From: Bacillota bacterium | Lineage (GTDB): Bacteria; Bacillota; Clostridia; Lachnospirales; Lachnospiraceae | Length of the DNA stretch: 9,282 nucleotides | NCBI GenBank assembly: GCA_023413555.1 | Contig: JAEZPG010000119.1 | Location: forward strand, 1 to 9,282 | Reading direction: 5' to 3' | Shown: positions 1-4,893 of the stretch, in pieces | How positions within the stretch are numbered: the first letter of the stretch is position 1 | Layout: each line of letters starts with the position of its first letter | The notes under the pieces: generated by a model | What the model was told of the DNA's origin: nothing | Seen by the model: only the letters and a program-made list of their open reading frames with translations | The model's database searches: none | Program-made: the position numbers and the translations under genes

Positions 1-2
1 TA

Positions 3-212
3 AAGACCTCCTATGAGGAAGCCATAAAGAACAACCATCCACTTGACTGGATGGAGGAAGAAACCCAGGAAGAGTATGTTATCCTTGATAAGGCTGGTCG
101 AGTTCAGATACCAAGAGAGATTCTTGAGCAGTTAGGAGTAAATGATAACAAGGTAAAACTGGATTTGGTAGATGGTAAGGTGGTCATCACTAAGCCGGAT
201 CTAGTGGAATAA
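3..212 (+). CDS. 3' end of a gene, C-terminal SpoVT/AbrB-like domain (possibly tail of an ABC transporter ATPase)
   Basis: The gene enters from the left edge; 69 codons are visible, ending at TAA 210-212. The first residues are acidic and polar (KTSYEEAIKNNHPLDWMEEE). They lead into a typical swapped-hairpin AbrB core at about visible residues 25-64: YVILDKAGRVQIPREILEQL, then a second hairpin with VKLDLVDGKVVITKP. The D-x-x-G-R-V-Q-I-P-R-E signature is the family hallmark. Free-standing AbrB/SpoVT proteins are dimeric DNA-binding transition-state regulators with the domain near the N terminus. Here it closes the protein after at least 24 other residues, so it is a C-terminal appendage. My recollection is that some Lachnospiraceae ABC-transporter ATPases end this way, which would explain the upstream linker, but no Walker motif lies in the window and the full protein cannot be named. 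The domain call is firm; the parent protein is a guess. Confidence 0.6.
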   Translation, partial: KTSYEEAIKNNHPLDWMEEETQEEYVILDKAGRVQIPREILEQLGVNDNKVKLDLVDGKVVITKPDLVE

Positions 213-222
213 AGATAAAACA

Positions 223-249
223 GGGGGTTGCTCAATTGGGCAACTCCTT
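223..249 (+). terminator. Hairpin after the AbrB-domain gene, probable terminator
   Basis: Arms 224-233 and 238-247 pair over ten base pairs (GGGGTTGCTC with GGGCAACTCC, two G-U pairs) around an AATT loop, 11 bases after the stop codon. The following tract is poor in T (TTAGTTGATG), so termination may be inefficient. Confidence 0.5.
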
Positions 250-286
250 AGTTGATGTAACATATCGGCCAAAAATATAAAATTGT

Positions 287-328
287 TTCATAGATACTTA
301 TTTATTTTGTTATAATTTTGTGTATAAT
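287..328 (+). promoter_or_regulatory. Candidate promoter region for nrdG
   Basis: Two TATAAT hexamers lie upstream of nrdG, at 311-316 and 323-328. The first has a partial -35 (TTCATA, 287-292) at 18 bp; the second has no good -35 at 16-18 bp. The stretch is very AT-rich, so chance matches are easy. I saw no clear NrdR box pair. Confidence 0.35.
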
Positions 329-391
329 AGATGGTGCAATTGTAAAAAGAGAGTATGCTAGTTATTTTGTCTTATAATTGGAGAAGAGTCG

Positions 392-922
392 ATGAATTAC
401 GCAGATATTAAAGAGTTTGATGTGGCAAATGGGCCTGGAGTCCGCATATCCCTTTTTGTCAGTGGATGCACGCATCACTGTAAGGGGTGTTTTAATGAGG
501 TGGCTTGGGATTTTGACTATGGGACACCCTTTACGGAAGAAACTGTAGACAAAATCTTAGAATTTTTAAAGCCTGATTATGTTGCTGGATTGACTATATT
601 AGGTGGAGAACCATTTGAACCTGAAAACCAAAAGGCAGTGTTGGCTCTTGTGAAAAGGGTTCGGGAAGTGTATCCTGGCAAAAGTATATGGTGCTACAGT
701 GGATATGATTTTGAGAAGGACATGCTAGGTACAATGAGCAAGAATTATCCAGAGACTTTGAAGTTGTTACAACGTCTAGATATCTTGGTAGATGGAAAGT
801 TTGAGTTAGAAAAGAAAGATTTAGGACTACGCTTTAGGGGTTCTTCGAACCAGAGAATTATAAAGGTTCCGGAGTCTTTGCAACAACATAAGATTGTTTT
901 ATGGGAAGGTATGAATGCATAA
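392..922 (+). CDS. nrdG: Anaerobic ribonucleoside-triphosphate reductase activating protein (NrdG)
   Basis: A radical SAM activase: it uses a [4Fe-4S] cluster and S-adenosylmethionine to generate the glycyl radical of the class III ribonucleotide reductase NrdD, allowing dNTP synthesis without oxygen in the cytoplasm. The cluster motif is CTHHCKGCF (Cys26, Cys30, Cys33), preceded by the NGPGVRISLFVSGC stretch typical of NrdG. The SAM-binding GGEP follows at residues 71-74 (TILGGEPFEPENQ). The C-terminal LDILVDGKFE and FRGSSNQRIIKV segments are also NrdG-like. At 176 aa it is full length for the family. The start ATG has GGAGAAG at 380-386. NrdD, the partner normally next door, is not on either side; the upstream gene carries an AbrB domain. 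A dUTPase follows after 82 bp with no terminator between, so the two may share a transcript. Related pyruvate formate-lyase activases are longer. Confidence 0.93.
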   Translation: MNYADIKEFDVANGPGVRISLFVSGCTHHCKGCFNEVAWDFDYGTPFTEETVDKILEFLKPDYVAGLTILGGEPFEPENQKAVLALVKRVREVYPGKSIWCYSGYDFEKDMLGTMSKNYPETLKLLQRLDILVDGKFELEKKDLGLRFRGSSNQRIIKVPESLQQHKIVLWEGMNA

Positions 923-1004
923 GAGCAGTGTGTAGGTAGCAAGACAAGGCTTAAATCTGCGATATAATGTAAATAGGAATCAAAAGGAAGAAGAGGTATA
1001 AAAC

Positions 1005-1439
1005 ATGGAAACTATAAAAATACAATATCATAGTGATAGGATTGATAAGTTAGAATACATCGATGGTAAGTCTGATTGGATAGATCTTAGAGCTGCAGAA
1101 GAAGTAGAATTTAAGGCGGGAGAGTTTAAGTTAGTTGATCTTGGTGTTTCTATGAGACTTCCAGAAGGATATGAAGCACATATCGCACCTAGAAGTTCAA
1201 CATTCAAGAATTATGGATTGATTCAAACAAACTCTGTTGGTATTGTGGATTGGTCCTATAATTCATCTCAGGACCATTATAAGTGGCCAGCATTTGCAAC
1301 AAGGGACACTGTCGTTCATGTGAATGATCGTATTTGCCAATTCCGTATCGTAAAGAATCAGCCCAAAATTGAGTTTGAAGAGGTAGATCATTTGGAGGGC
1401 TTAGCTCGTGGTGGTTTTGGCTCTACAGGAATTCAATAG
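1005..1439 (+). CDS. dut: dUTP diphosphatase (trimeric dUTPase)
   Basis: Hydrolyses dUTP to dUMP and pyrophosphate, keeping uracil out of DNA and supplying the precursor of dTMP. All five motifs of trimeric dUTPases are visible: motif 1 IDLRAA (26-31), motif 2 PRSST (62-66), motif 3 NSVGIVDWSY (76-85) with the catalytic Asp82 and the sugar-discriminating Tyr85, motif 4 RICQF (109-113), and motif 5 RGGFGSTG (135-142) at the C terminus. Motif 3 continues into a longer loop (NSSQDHYKWPAFATRD) where the Escherichia coli type has only a short turn; this resembles the clostridial and phage-like subgroup with Tyr-x-x-x-x-x-x-x-Trp before Pro-Ala. Length is 144 aa, normal. AGAGG at 992-996 precedes the start by 8 bases. 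A TATAAT at 963-968 could give it its own promoter, but there is no matching -35. Functionally it pairs well with nrdG just upstream. Confidence 0.9.
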   Translation: METIKIQYHSDRIDKLEYIDGKSDWIDLRAAEEVEFKAGEFKLVDLGVSMRLPEGYEAHIAPRSSTFKNYGLIQTNSVGIVDWSYNSSQDHYKWPAFATRDTVVHVNDRICQFRIVKNQPKIEFEEVDHLEGLARGGFGSTGIQ

Positions 1440-1510
1440 TATTAAACAGCAAATCATATACATTGATGCAACGATTACTTATTGAGGAGTATAAAAATAA
1501 ATAGTCAGGC

Positions 1511-1565
1511 AAAATAGAATTGTCAACCTAAATTGATATAAAGGTTGACAATTCTATTTTTTATT
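1511..1565 (+). terminator. Perfect 19-bp inverted repeat, may also terminate the dut transcript
   Basis: Arms 1511-1529 and 1542-1560 are perfectly complementary over 19 bp around a 12-base loop, and the right arm runs into TTTTTT (1557-1562). Shape and position after dut fit an intrinsic terminator. The core of the repeat also matches a BirA operator overlapping the bioY promoter, which I regard as its main role; the arms are AT-rich near the base. Confidence 0.4.
1519..1552 (+). promoter_or_regulatory. BirA (biotin repressor) operator upstream of bioY
   Basis: Half-sites ATTGTCAACC (1519-1528) and GGTTGACAAT (1543-1552) are perfect inverted copies separated by 14 bases. This matches the known BirA box architecture (TTGTnAACC, about 14-16 bases, GGTTnACAA). 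The right half-site contains the -35 hexamer of the bioY promoter, so a biotinyl-AMP-loaded BirA dimer would block RNA polymerase. The site and its position in front of a biotin transporter support each other. Confidence 0.85.
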
Positions 1566-1573
1566 ATTATAAT
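1545..1573 (+). promoter_or_regulatory. Consensus sigma-A promoter of bioY
   Basis: TTGACA (1545-1550), 17-bp spacer, TATAAT (1568-1573): both hexamers and the spacing are perfect. Transcription should begin near 1580, about 40 bases before the bioY start. The -35 box lies inside the right BirA half-site, so a very strong promoter is placed under repressor control. Confidence 0.85.
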
Positions 1574-1621
1574 AAAGAAATCATATTGATTGTGAATACA
1601 GTACATACTTTGGAGGTTTAT

Positions 1622-2173
1622 ATGAAAAGAAATAATACAATTACTTTGGTTTTAATAGGGCTGTTTGCTGCTATTTTATCTGTTTTTGCACCAATTGCCA
1701 TTAATCTTCCATTTACTGCAGTCCCAATATCCTTGGCAACCTTTGCCGTGTATCTCTGTGGAGCTGTACTTGGACCTTATTATGGAACAGCTAGTGTAGC
1801 AATTTACTTACTATTAGGTATTGTAGGAATACCTGTTTTCTCAGGATATACAGCAGGAATTCAGAAGCTAGCAGGGCCAACGGGAGGATATTTGGCAGGA
1901 TATGTGTTTATGGTCTTCTTTACTGGGTTTGCTGTAAGACATCTTCCTAAAAAATATATCGGTTATCCAATTGGCATGATTGCTGGAACTGTAGCTTTAT
2001 ATCTCATAGGCACTGCTTGGTTTATGATTCAAAGTGGAACAAAACTGTCAGCAGCTTTGACAATGTGTGTGTATCCTTTTATTCCGGGAGATATTGTAAA
2101 GATGATTGCTGCAATCGCACTGGCGTATCCTCTAAATCATGCTTTTTTGGGCCAGCTACTTAGAAAAGCATAA
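1622..2173 (+). CDS. bioY: BioY, biotin transporter S component
   Basis: Integral membrane biotin-binding (S) component of the energy-coupling-factor transporter family. It takes up biotin using shared EcfA/EcfA'/EcfT modules or, as reported for some BioY proteins, alone. The 183-residue protein is almost entirely hydrophobic, with about six membrane segments (roughly 7-24, 33-52, 55-75, 85-104, 113-135, 147-172). BioY hallmarks are NLPFTAVPISLATFAVYL (28-45), GPTGGYLAGY (85-94) and YPFIPGD (151-157). I chose ATG 1622 because GGAGG (1612-1616) precedes it by 5 bases; an in-frame TTG at 1586 lies only a few bases after the predicted transcription start and has no ribosome binding site. No bioM/bioN or other biotin genes are adjacent, so it is monocistronic between its BirA-controlled promoter and the terminator at 2228-2267. 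Confidence 0.93.
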   Translation: MKRNNTITLVLIGLFAAILSVFAPIAINLPFTAVPISLATFAVYLCGAVLGPYYGTASVAIYLLLGIVGIPVFSGYTAGIQKLAGPTGGYLAGYVFMVFFTGFAVRHLPKKYIGYPIGMIAGTVALYLIGTAWFMIQSGTKLSAALTMCVYPFIPGDIVKMIAAIALAYPLNHAFLGQLLRKA

Positions 2174-2227
2174 CAATAGGAATTTATTAATAATCCTCTA
2201 TCATGTAATAGGTGTAAGTGTAGGATT

Positions 2228-2267
2228 AAAAAAGAGTTTGGCATTCGACACATGCAAAACTCTTTTT
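2228..2267 (+). terminator. Rho-independent terminator of bioY
   Basis: Stem AAAAAGAGTTT (2229-2239) pairs with AAACTCTTTTT (2257-2267). One G/A mismatch leads to an inner GCAT/ATGC helix (2241-2244 with 2252-2255) and a 7-base loop. The A-run on the left and T-run on the right make it potentially bidirectional. Confidence 0.8.
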
Positions 2268-2301
2268 AATTCATACATATTTTAGACGGAAAAGTCTTAG
2301 C

Positions 2302-2466
2302 ATGAACAGAATAAGCAATCACTGTCATTATGATTTTGAAGGACACGGGCAGTGTAGTAATAATAAAGAGACAGCTTATATGATGGATAGGTCTCAGGTA
2401 GTTGGTATTTTCTTAAGAATGAAAAAGGGAAGTTTGGTCAATTATAAAATTAAAATAAAATACTAA
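2302..2466 (+). CDS. Candidate small ORF, 54 codons, unrecognised
   Basis: ATG 2302 to TAA 2464-2466 encodes a basic 54-residue peptide that begins MNRISNHCHYDFEGHGQC and ends in a lysine/isoleucine-rich tail. It has a Cys8-His9 and Cys18 cluster but no family I recognise. Against it being a gene: no clear Shine-Dalgarno (only CGGAAAAG more than 8 bases upstream), no promoter of its own, and a position just downstream of a terminator. The tgt promoter begins 7 bases after its stop. It is probably a chance ORF, listed because the region is otherwise empty. Confidence 0.15.
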   Translation: MNRISNHCHYDFEGHGQCSNNKETAYMMDRSQVVGIFLRMKKGSLVNYKIKIKY

Positions 2467-2472
2467 AAAATG

Positions 2473-2501
2473 TTGAAAAATAGGGAGTTTATCTGTATAC
2501 T
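2473..2501 (+). promoter_or_regulatory. Sigma-A promoter of tgt-yajC
   Basis: TTGAAA (2473-2478), 17-bp spacer, TATACT (2496-2501). Each hexamer has one mismatch from consensus. Predicted transcription start is near 2508, giving a leader of about 50 bases that contains the hairpin at 2523-2541. Confidence 0.7.
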
Positions 2502-2522
2502 TATTTACTGAATTATCTTTTT

Positions 2523-2541
2523 CCCATGAGTGGCACATGGG
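2523..2541 (+). promoter_or_regulatory. Leader hairpin immediately before tgt start codons
   Basis: CCCATG (2523-2528) pairs with CATGGG (2536-2541) around a 7-base loop AGTGGCA. It ends 8 bases before the GGAG that serves ATG 2560 and 6 bases before the alternative ATG 2548. It could modulate initiation or simply be a chance palindrome; the loop does not resemble a preQ1 aptamer to me. Confidence 0.35.
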
Positions 2542-2559
2542 TTATGAATGGAGCCAAAT

Positions 2560-3693
2560 ATGTATAATTTAATTTCTAGAGACGGAAATGCCAAACGAGG
2601 AGAATTTCATACTGTTCATGGAACCATACAGACGCCAGTTTTTATGAATGTAGGAACTGCAGCAGCAATTAAGGGAGCTGTATCTACCATGGATTTGCAA
2701 GAGATTAAAACTCAGGTTGAGCTGTCTAACACTTACCACTTGCATGTGCGCCCAGGTGATAAGGTTGTGAAGCAAATGGGCGGACTTCATAAGTTTATGG
2801 TTTGGGATAAACCAATTTTAACAGACTCTGGTGGCTTCCAGGTGTTTTCTCTGGCTGGCTTGCGTAAGATCAAAGAAGAGGGAGTTTATTTTAATTCGCA
2901 CATTGATGGCCGTAAGATTTTTATGGGACCAGAAGAAAGTATGCAAATCCAGTCTAATCTGGCATCTACTATTGCCATGGCATTTGATGAGTGTCCACCA
3001 CATCCTGCAACCAGAGAATATATGCAGAATTCGGTTGATAGAACTACTCGCTGGTTGGTACGCTGTAAGAAGGAGATGACTAAGTTGAATTCTTTAGAGG
3101 GTACCATTAATAAAAACCAGATGTTATTTGGAATTAATCAGGGTGGAACCTTTGAAGACATTCGTATTGAACATGCCAAAAGAATATCTGAGCTGGATTT
3201 AGATGGTTATGCTTTAGGGGGGTTAGCAGTGGGAGAGACTCATGCTGAGATGTATGAGATTATAGAAAAGACTGTCCCGTATCTGCCTTTGGAGAAACCA
3301 ACCTATTTAATGGGAGTTGGAACTCCTGCCAATATCTTAGAAGCAGTGGAGCGTGGAGTGGATTTCTTTGATTGTGTGTATCCTTCTAGAAATGGTCGGC
3401 ATGGACATGCCTACACAAATTATGGTAAGATGAATCTGCTAAATGCCAAATATGAGACTGATAATCGACCAATTGAAGAGGGTTGTGGTTGTCCAGCATG
3501 TAGAACCTATAGCCGTGGTTATATCAGACATCTTCTGAAGGCAAAAGAAATGCTTGGACTTCGACTTTTAGTCTTGCATAATTTGTATTTTTATAATACG
3601 ATGATGGAAGAGATAAGAGAGGCCATCGAGGAACATCGCTTTACAGCATATAAGAAGCAAAAACTTGAGGGTTTTGAACAGCAAGATACCTAA
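2560..3693 (+). CDS. tgt: tRNA-guanine transglycosylase (Tgt)
   Basis: Exchanges guanine-34 in the anticodon of tRNAs for Asp, Asn, His and Tyr with preQ1 (or a salvaged queuine-type base) on the route to queuosine. Key residues, numbered from ATG 2560: general acid/base Asp89 in LTDSGGFQ, substrate-binding Asp143 in MAFDECPP, GINQGG, GGLAVGE, and nucleophile Asp271 in FDCVYPSRNGRHG. The zinc ligands are Cys309-x-Cys311-x2-Cys314 and His340. ATG 2560 is preferred because GGAG (2550-2553) lies 6 bases upstream; an in-frame ATG at 2548 adds four residues but has no ribosome binding site. Length 377 aa is normal. A loop before GINQGG (about 171-188) is some eight residues longer than I recall for Bacillus subtilis. 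yajC follows after 51 bp, the usual bacterial neighbour, and no terminator separates them. No queA or preQ1-synthesis gene lies in the window. Confidence 0.95.
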   Translation: MYNLISRDGNAKRGEFHTVHGTIQTPVFMNVGTAAAIKGAVSTMDLQEIKTQVELSNTYHLHVRPGDKVVKQMGGLHKFMVWDKPILTDSGGFQVFSLAGLRKIKEEGVYFNSHIDGRKIFMGPEESMQIQSNLASTIAMAFDECPPHPATREYMQNSVDRTTRWLVRCKKEMTKLNSLEGTINKNQMLFGINQGGTFEDIRIEHAKRISELDLDGYALGGLAVGETHAEMYEIIEKTVPYLPLEKPTYLMGVGTPANILEAVERGVDFFDCVYPSRNGRHGHAYTNYGKMNLLNAKYETDNRPIEEGCGCPACRTYSRGYIRHLLKAKEMLGLRLLVLHNLYFYNTMMEEIREAIEEHRFTAYKKQKLEGFEQQDT

Positions 3694-3744
3694 TCCGATA
3701 ATATCGGTAATATAAAACAGGTTGATAAATAGGAGGAATTATTC

Positions 3745-4065
3745 ATGAGTAATAGTTTATTTTTAACAGCAGCCAACGGAGGCTCTTTGATGACACTCGT
3801 TTTATACTTTGTTGCAATTGGTGCAGTATTTTATTTCATCGCAATCAGACCACAGAAGAAACAACAAAAACAACACAAATCTTTATTAGGCTCATTGGCA
3901 ATTGGTGATAGCATTCTTACAACCAGTGGTTTCTATGGTGTTGTAATTGATATTATGGATGAAGTAGTAATTGTAGAATTTGGTAATAACAAAAACTGTC
4001 GTATTCCTATGAAAAAAGAAGCGATTGTAGATGTTGAGAAACCAGAAGAGAAAGAAGAAATATAA
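3745..4065 (+). CDS. yajC: YajC, accessory subunit of the Sec preprotein translocase
   Basis: A small single-pass membrane protein that associates with SecDF and helps Sec-dependent export; it is usually non-essential. The 106-residue product has a short N-terminal extracytoplasmic stretch, one membrane helix (about 15-34) and then the diagnostic basic junction IRPQKKQQKQ. The cytoplasmic beta-rich domain contains LAIGDSILTTSGFYGVV (51-67), and the tail is acidic (EKPEEKEEI). AGGAGG at 3731-3736 precedes ATG 3745. It follows tgt, as in most bacteria, and is closed by a strong terminator at 4087-4125. A short palindrome, CCGATaatATCGG (3695-3707), sits in the gap after tgt but lacks a T tract. 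Confidence 0.93.
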   Translation: MSNSLFLTAANGGSLMTLVLYFVAIGAVFYFIAIRPQKKQQKQHKSLLGSLAIGDSILTTSGFYGVVIDIMDEVVIVEFGNNKNCRIPMKKEAIVDVEKPEEKEEI

Positions 4066-4086
4066 TTTCAATTAGTAAAATGGAAG

Positions 4087-4125
4087 CTAGCCGTTAGTTT
4101 ATATAGACTGACGGCTAGTTTTTTT
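4087..4125 (+). terminator. Rho-independent terminator of tgt-yajC
   Basis: CTAGCCGTTAGTT (4087-4099) pairs over 13 bp with GACTGACGGCTAG (4106-4118), two G-U pairs, loop TATATA, followed by seven T (4119-4125). Confidence 0.9.
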
Positions 4126-4148
4126 GGGTTAATCCAATAAAGCCAGAG

Positions 4149-4177
4149 TTGACTGGGAATTGTTATAGTGGTATACT
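4149..4177 (+). promoter_or_regulatory. Sigma-A promoter of the tetR-traB operon
   Basis: TTGACT (4149-4154), 17-bp spacer, TATACT (4172-4177). The -10 box is itself the first of the GTATACT repeats described next, so a repressor bound there would compete directly with RNA polymerase. Confidence 0.75.
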
Positions 4178-4207
4178 TTCGATATACATGTATACTAATA
4201 GTATACT
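4171..4207 (+). promoter_or_regulatory. Probable TetR-type operator: three GTATACT repeats
   Basis: GTATACT occurs at 4171-4177, 4190-4196 and 4201-4207, with a related GATATAC at 4181-4187. Each GTATAC is self-complementary. The middle copy lies in the 12-bp palindrome TATACATGTATA (4183-4194), and the last in the 8-bp palindrome AGTATACT (4200-4207). The cluster covers the -10 box and start-site region of the downstream TetR gene, where an autoregulatory operator is expected. Which dyad is bound is not decidable from sequence. Confidence 0.6.
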
Positions 4208-4230
4208 AAAGAAAGCAGGAGGAAAGTTCA

Positions 4231-4872
4231 TTGAAGAAAGAACTGTCACGTCAGGAAAGAGAAAAAATTGAGATAGAGAAGACTATTTTACAGCACGCAG
4301 AGCAGTTATTTCGTCTAGGTGGATATAGAAATACATCTATGGATACACTGGCACAGAGTTGTGAATACACAAAGCGGACAATCTATAGATATTTTGTTTG
4401 CAAGGAAGATTTATATTATGCCATATTGCTGAAAGGTCATATGAGGCTTTTAGAGAATATGAGGGAGGAAATCCAATCGGGCAATACAGGCTATGAAAAA
4501 ATCAAGTTAACTTACGGTGTATTCTTTGACTTTTATAAGACTAATGAATCCTTATTTGACCTGATGTCAGAAGTGAAATCAACCAGGACAAAAAGGGACT
4601 TGAATCAGCTTCCTTATTACATGAAATATTCCGATTGTATCCGAATTATCTATAAAGAGGTTCTTTCACTGTTCCAAAAAGCTTCCTCTGATCATAGTAT
4701 TCGAACCGATGTGGGAGCAAATCAACTCGGTCTCTCATCCATTTTTTTGTTGAACGGTTTTATCCATATGCTCAATTTATGTGGAGACAGCTTTATAGAA
4801 TTTTTCGATCTTGATAAAGAACAATTCGTGGCTTTCACGGAAAACTTATTATTTCAACAAATAAAGGGATGA
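4231..4872 (+). CDS. TetR/AcrR family transcriptional regulator
   Basis: 213-residue one-component regulator. The N-terminal helix-turn-helix is typical: ILQHAEQLFRLGGYRNTSMD (19-38), then TLAQSCEYTKRTIYRYF (39-55) with the recognition helix around 47-54, and the KEDLYYAIL helix (58-66). The C-terminal half (about 70-213) is helical, carries the ligand pocket and dimer surface, and is not assignable to a known effector. The start is TTG at 4231: AGGAGG (4217-4222) sits 8 bases upstream and the first suitable ATG would cut into the DNA-binding domain. It is followed 21 bp later by a TraB-like membrane protein, so the two form an operon. The GTATACT cluster over its promoter suggests autorepression, the usual arrangement for the family. 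The inducing signal is unknown. Confidence 0.9.
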   Translation: MKKELSRQEREKIEIEKTILQHAEQLFRLGGYRNTSMDTLAQSCEYTKRTIYRYFVCKEDLYYAILLKGHMRLLENMREEIQSGNTGYEKIKLTYGVFFDFYKTNESLFDLMSEVKSTRTKRDLNQLPYYMKYSDCIRIIYKEVLSLFQKASSDHSIRTDVGANQLGLSSIFLLNGFIHMLNLCGDSFIEFFDLDKEQFVAFTENLLFQQIKG

Positions 4873-4893
4873 TAATCGAAAGGAGCAAAAGAA

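Larger units (their letters stand above)
2174..2547. other. 374-bp intergenic region between bioY and tgt
   Basis: It holds the bioY terminator (2228-2267), a doubtful 54-codon ORF (2302-2466), a good sigma-A promoter (2473-2501) and a small hairpin just before tgt (2523-2541). A short inverted repeat, AGAC-ggaaaa-GTCT, lies near 2284-2297. No tRNA, riboswitch or mobile-element end was recognised. The 2300-2470 part has no clear function. Confidence 0.5.

Noticed and set aside
1586..1621. In-frame TTG start for bioY adding 12 residues
   Set aside because: It lies only a few bases after the predicted transcription start and has no ribosome binding site; ATG 1622 has GGAGG and begins at the family start.
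2502..2547. preQ1 riboswitch in front of tgt
   Set aside because: The leader is short and shows one simple 6-bp hairpin without the A-rich tail and pseudoknot partner expected of a preQ1 aptamer.
2569..3107. Several antisense and alternate-frame ORFs inside tgt
   Set aside because: They overlap a clear tgt reading frame, have no ribosome binding sites and no recognisable motifs.
3695..3707. Palindrome CCGATaatATCGG after tgt as a terminator
   Set aside because: Five base pairs with a 3-base loop and no T tract; tgt and yajC are expected to be co-transcribed.
4171..4207. GTATACT repeats as a CRISPR-like or iteron array
   Set aside because: Only three short copies with unequal spacing (19 and 11 bases), placed exactly over a TetR promoter; an operator is the simpler reading.
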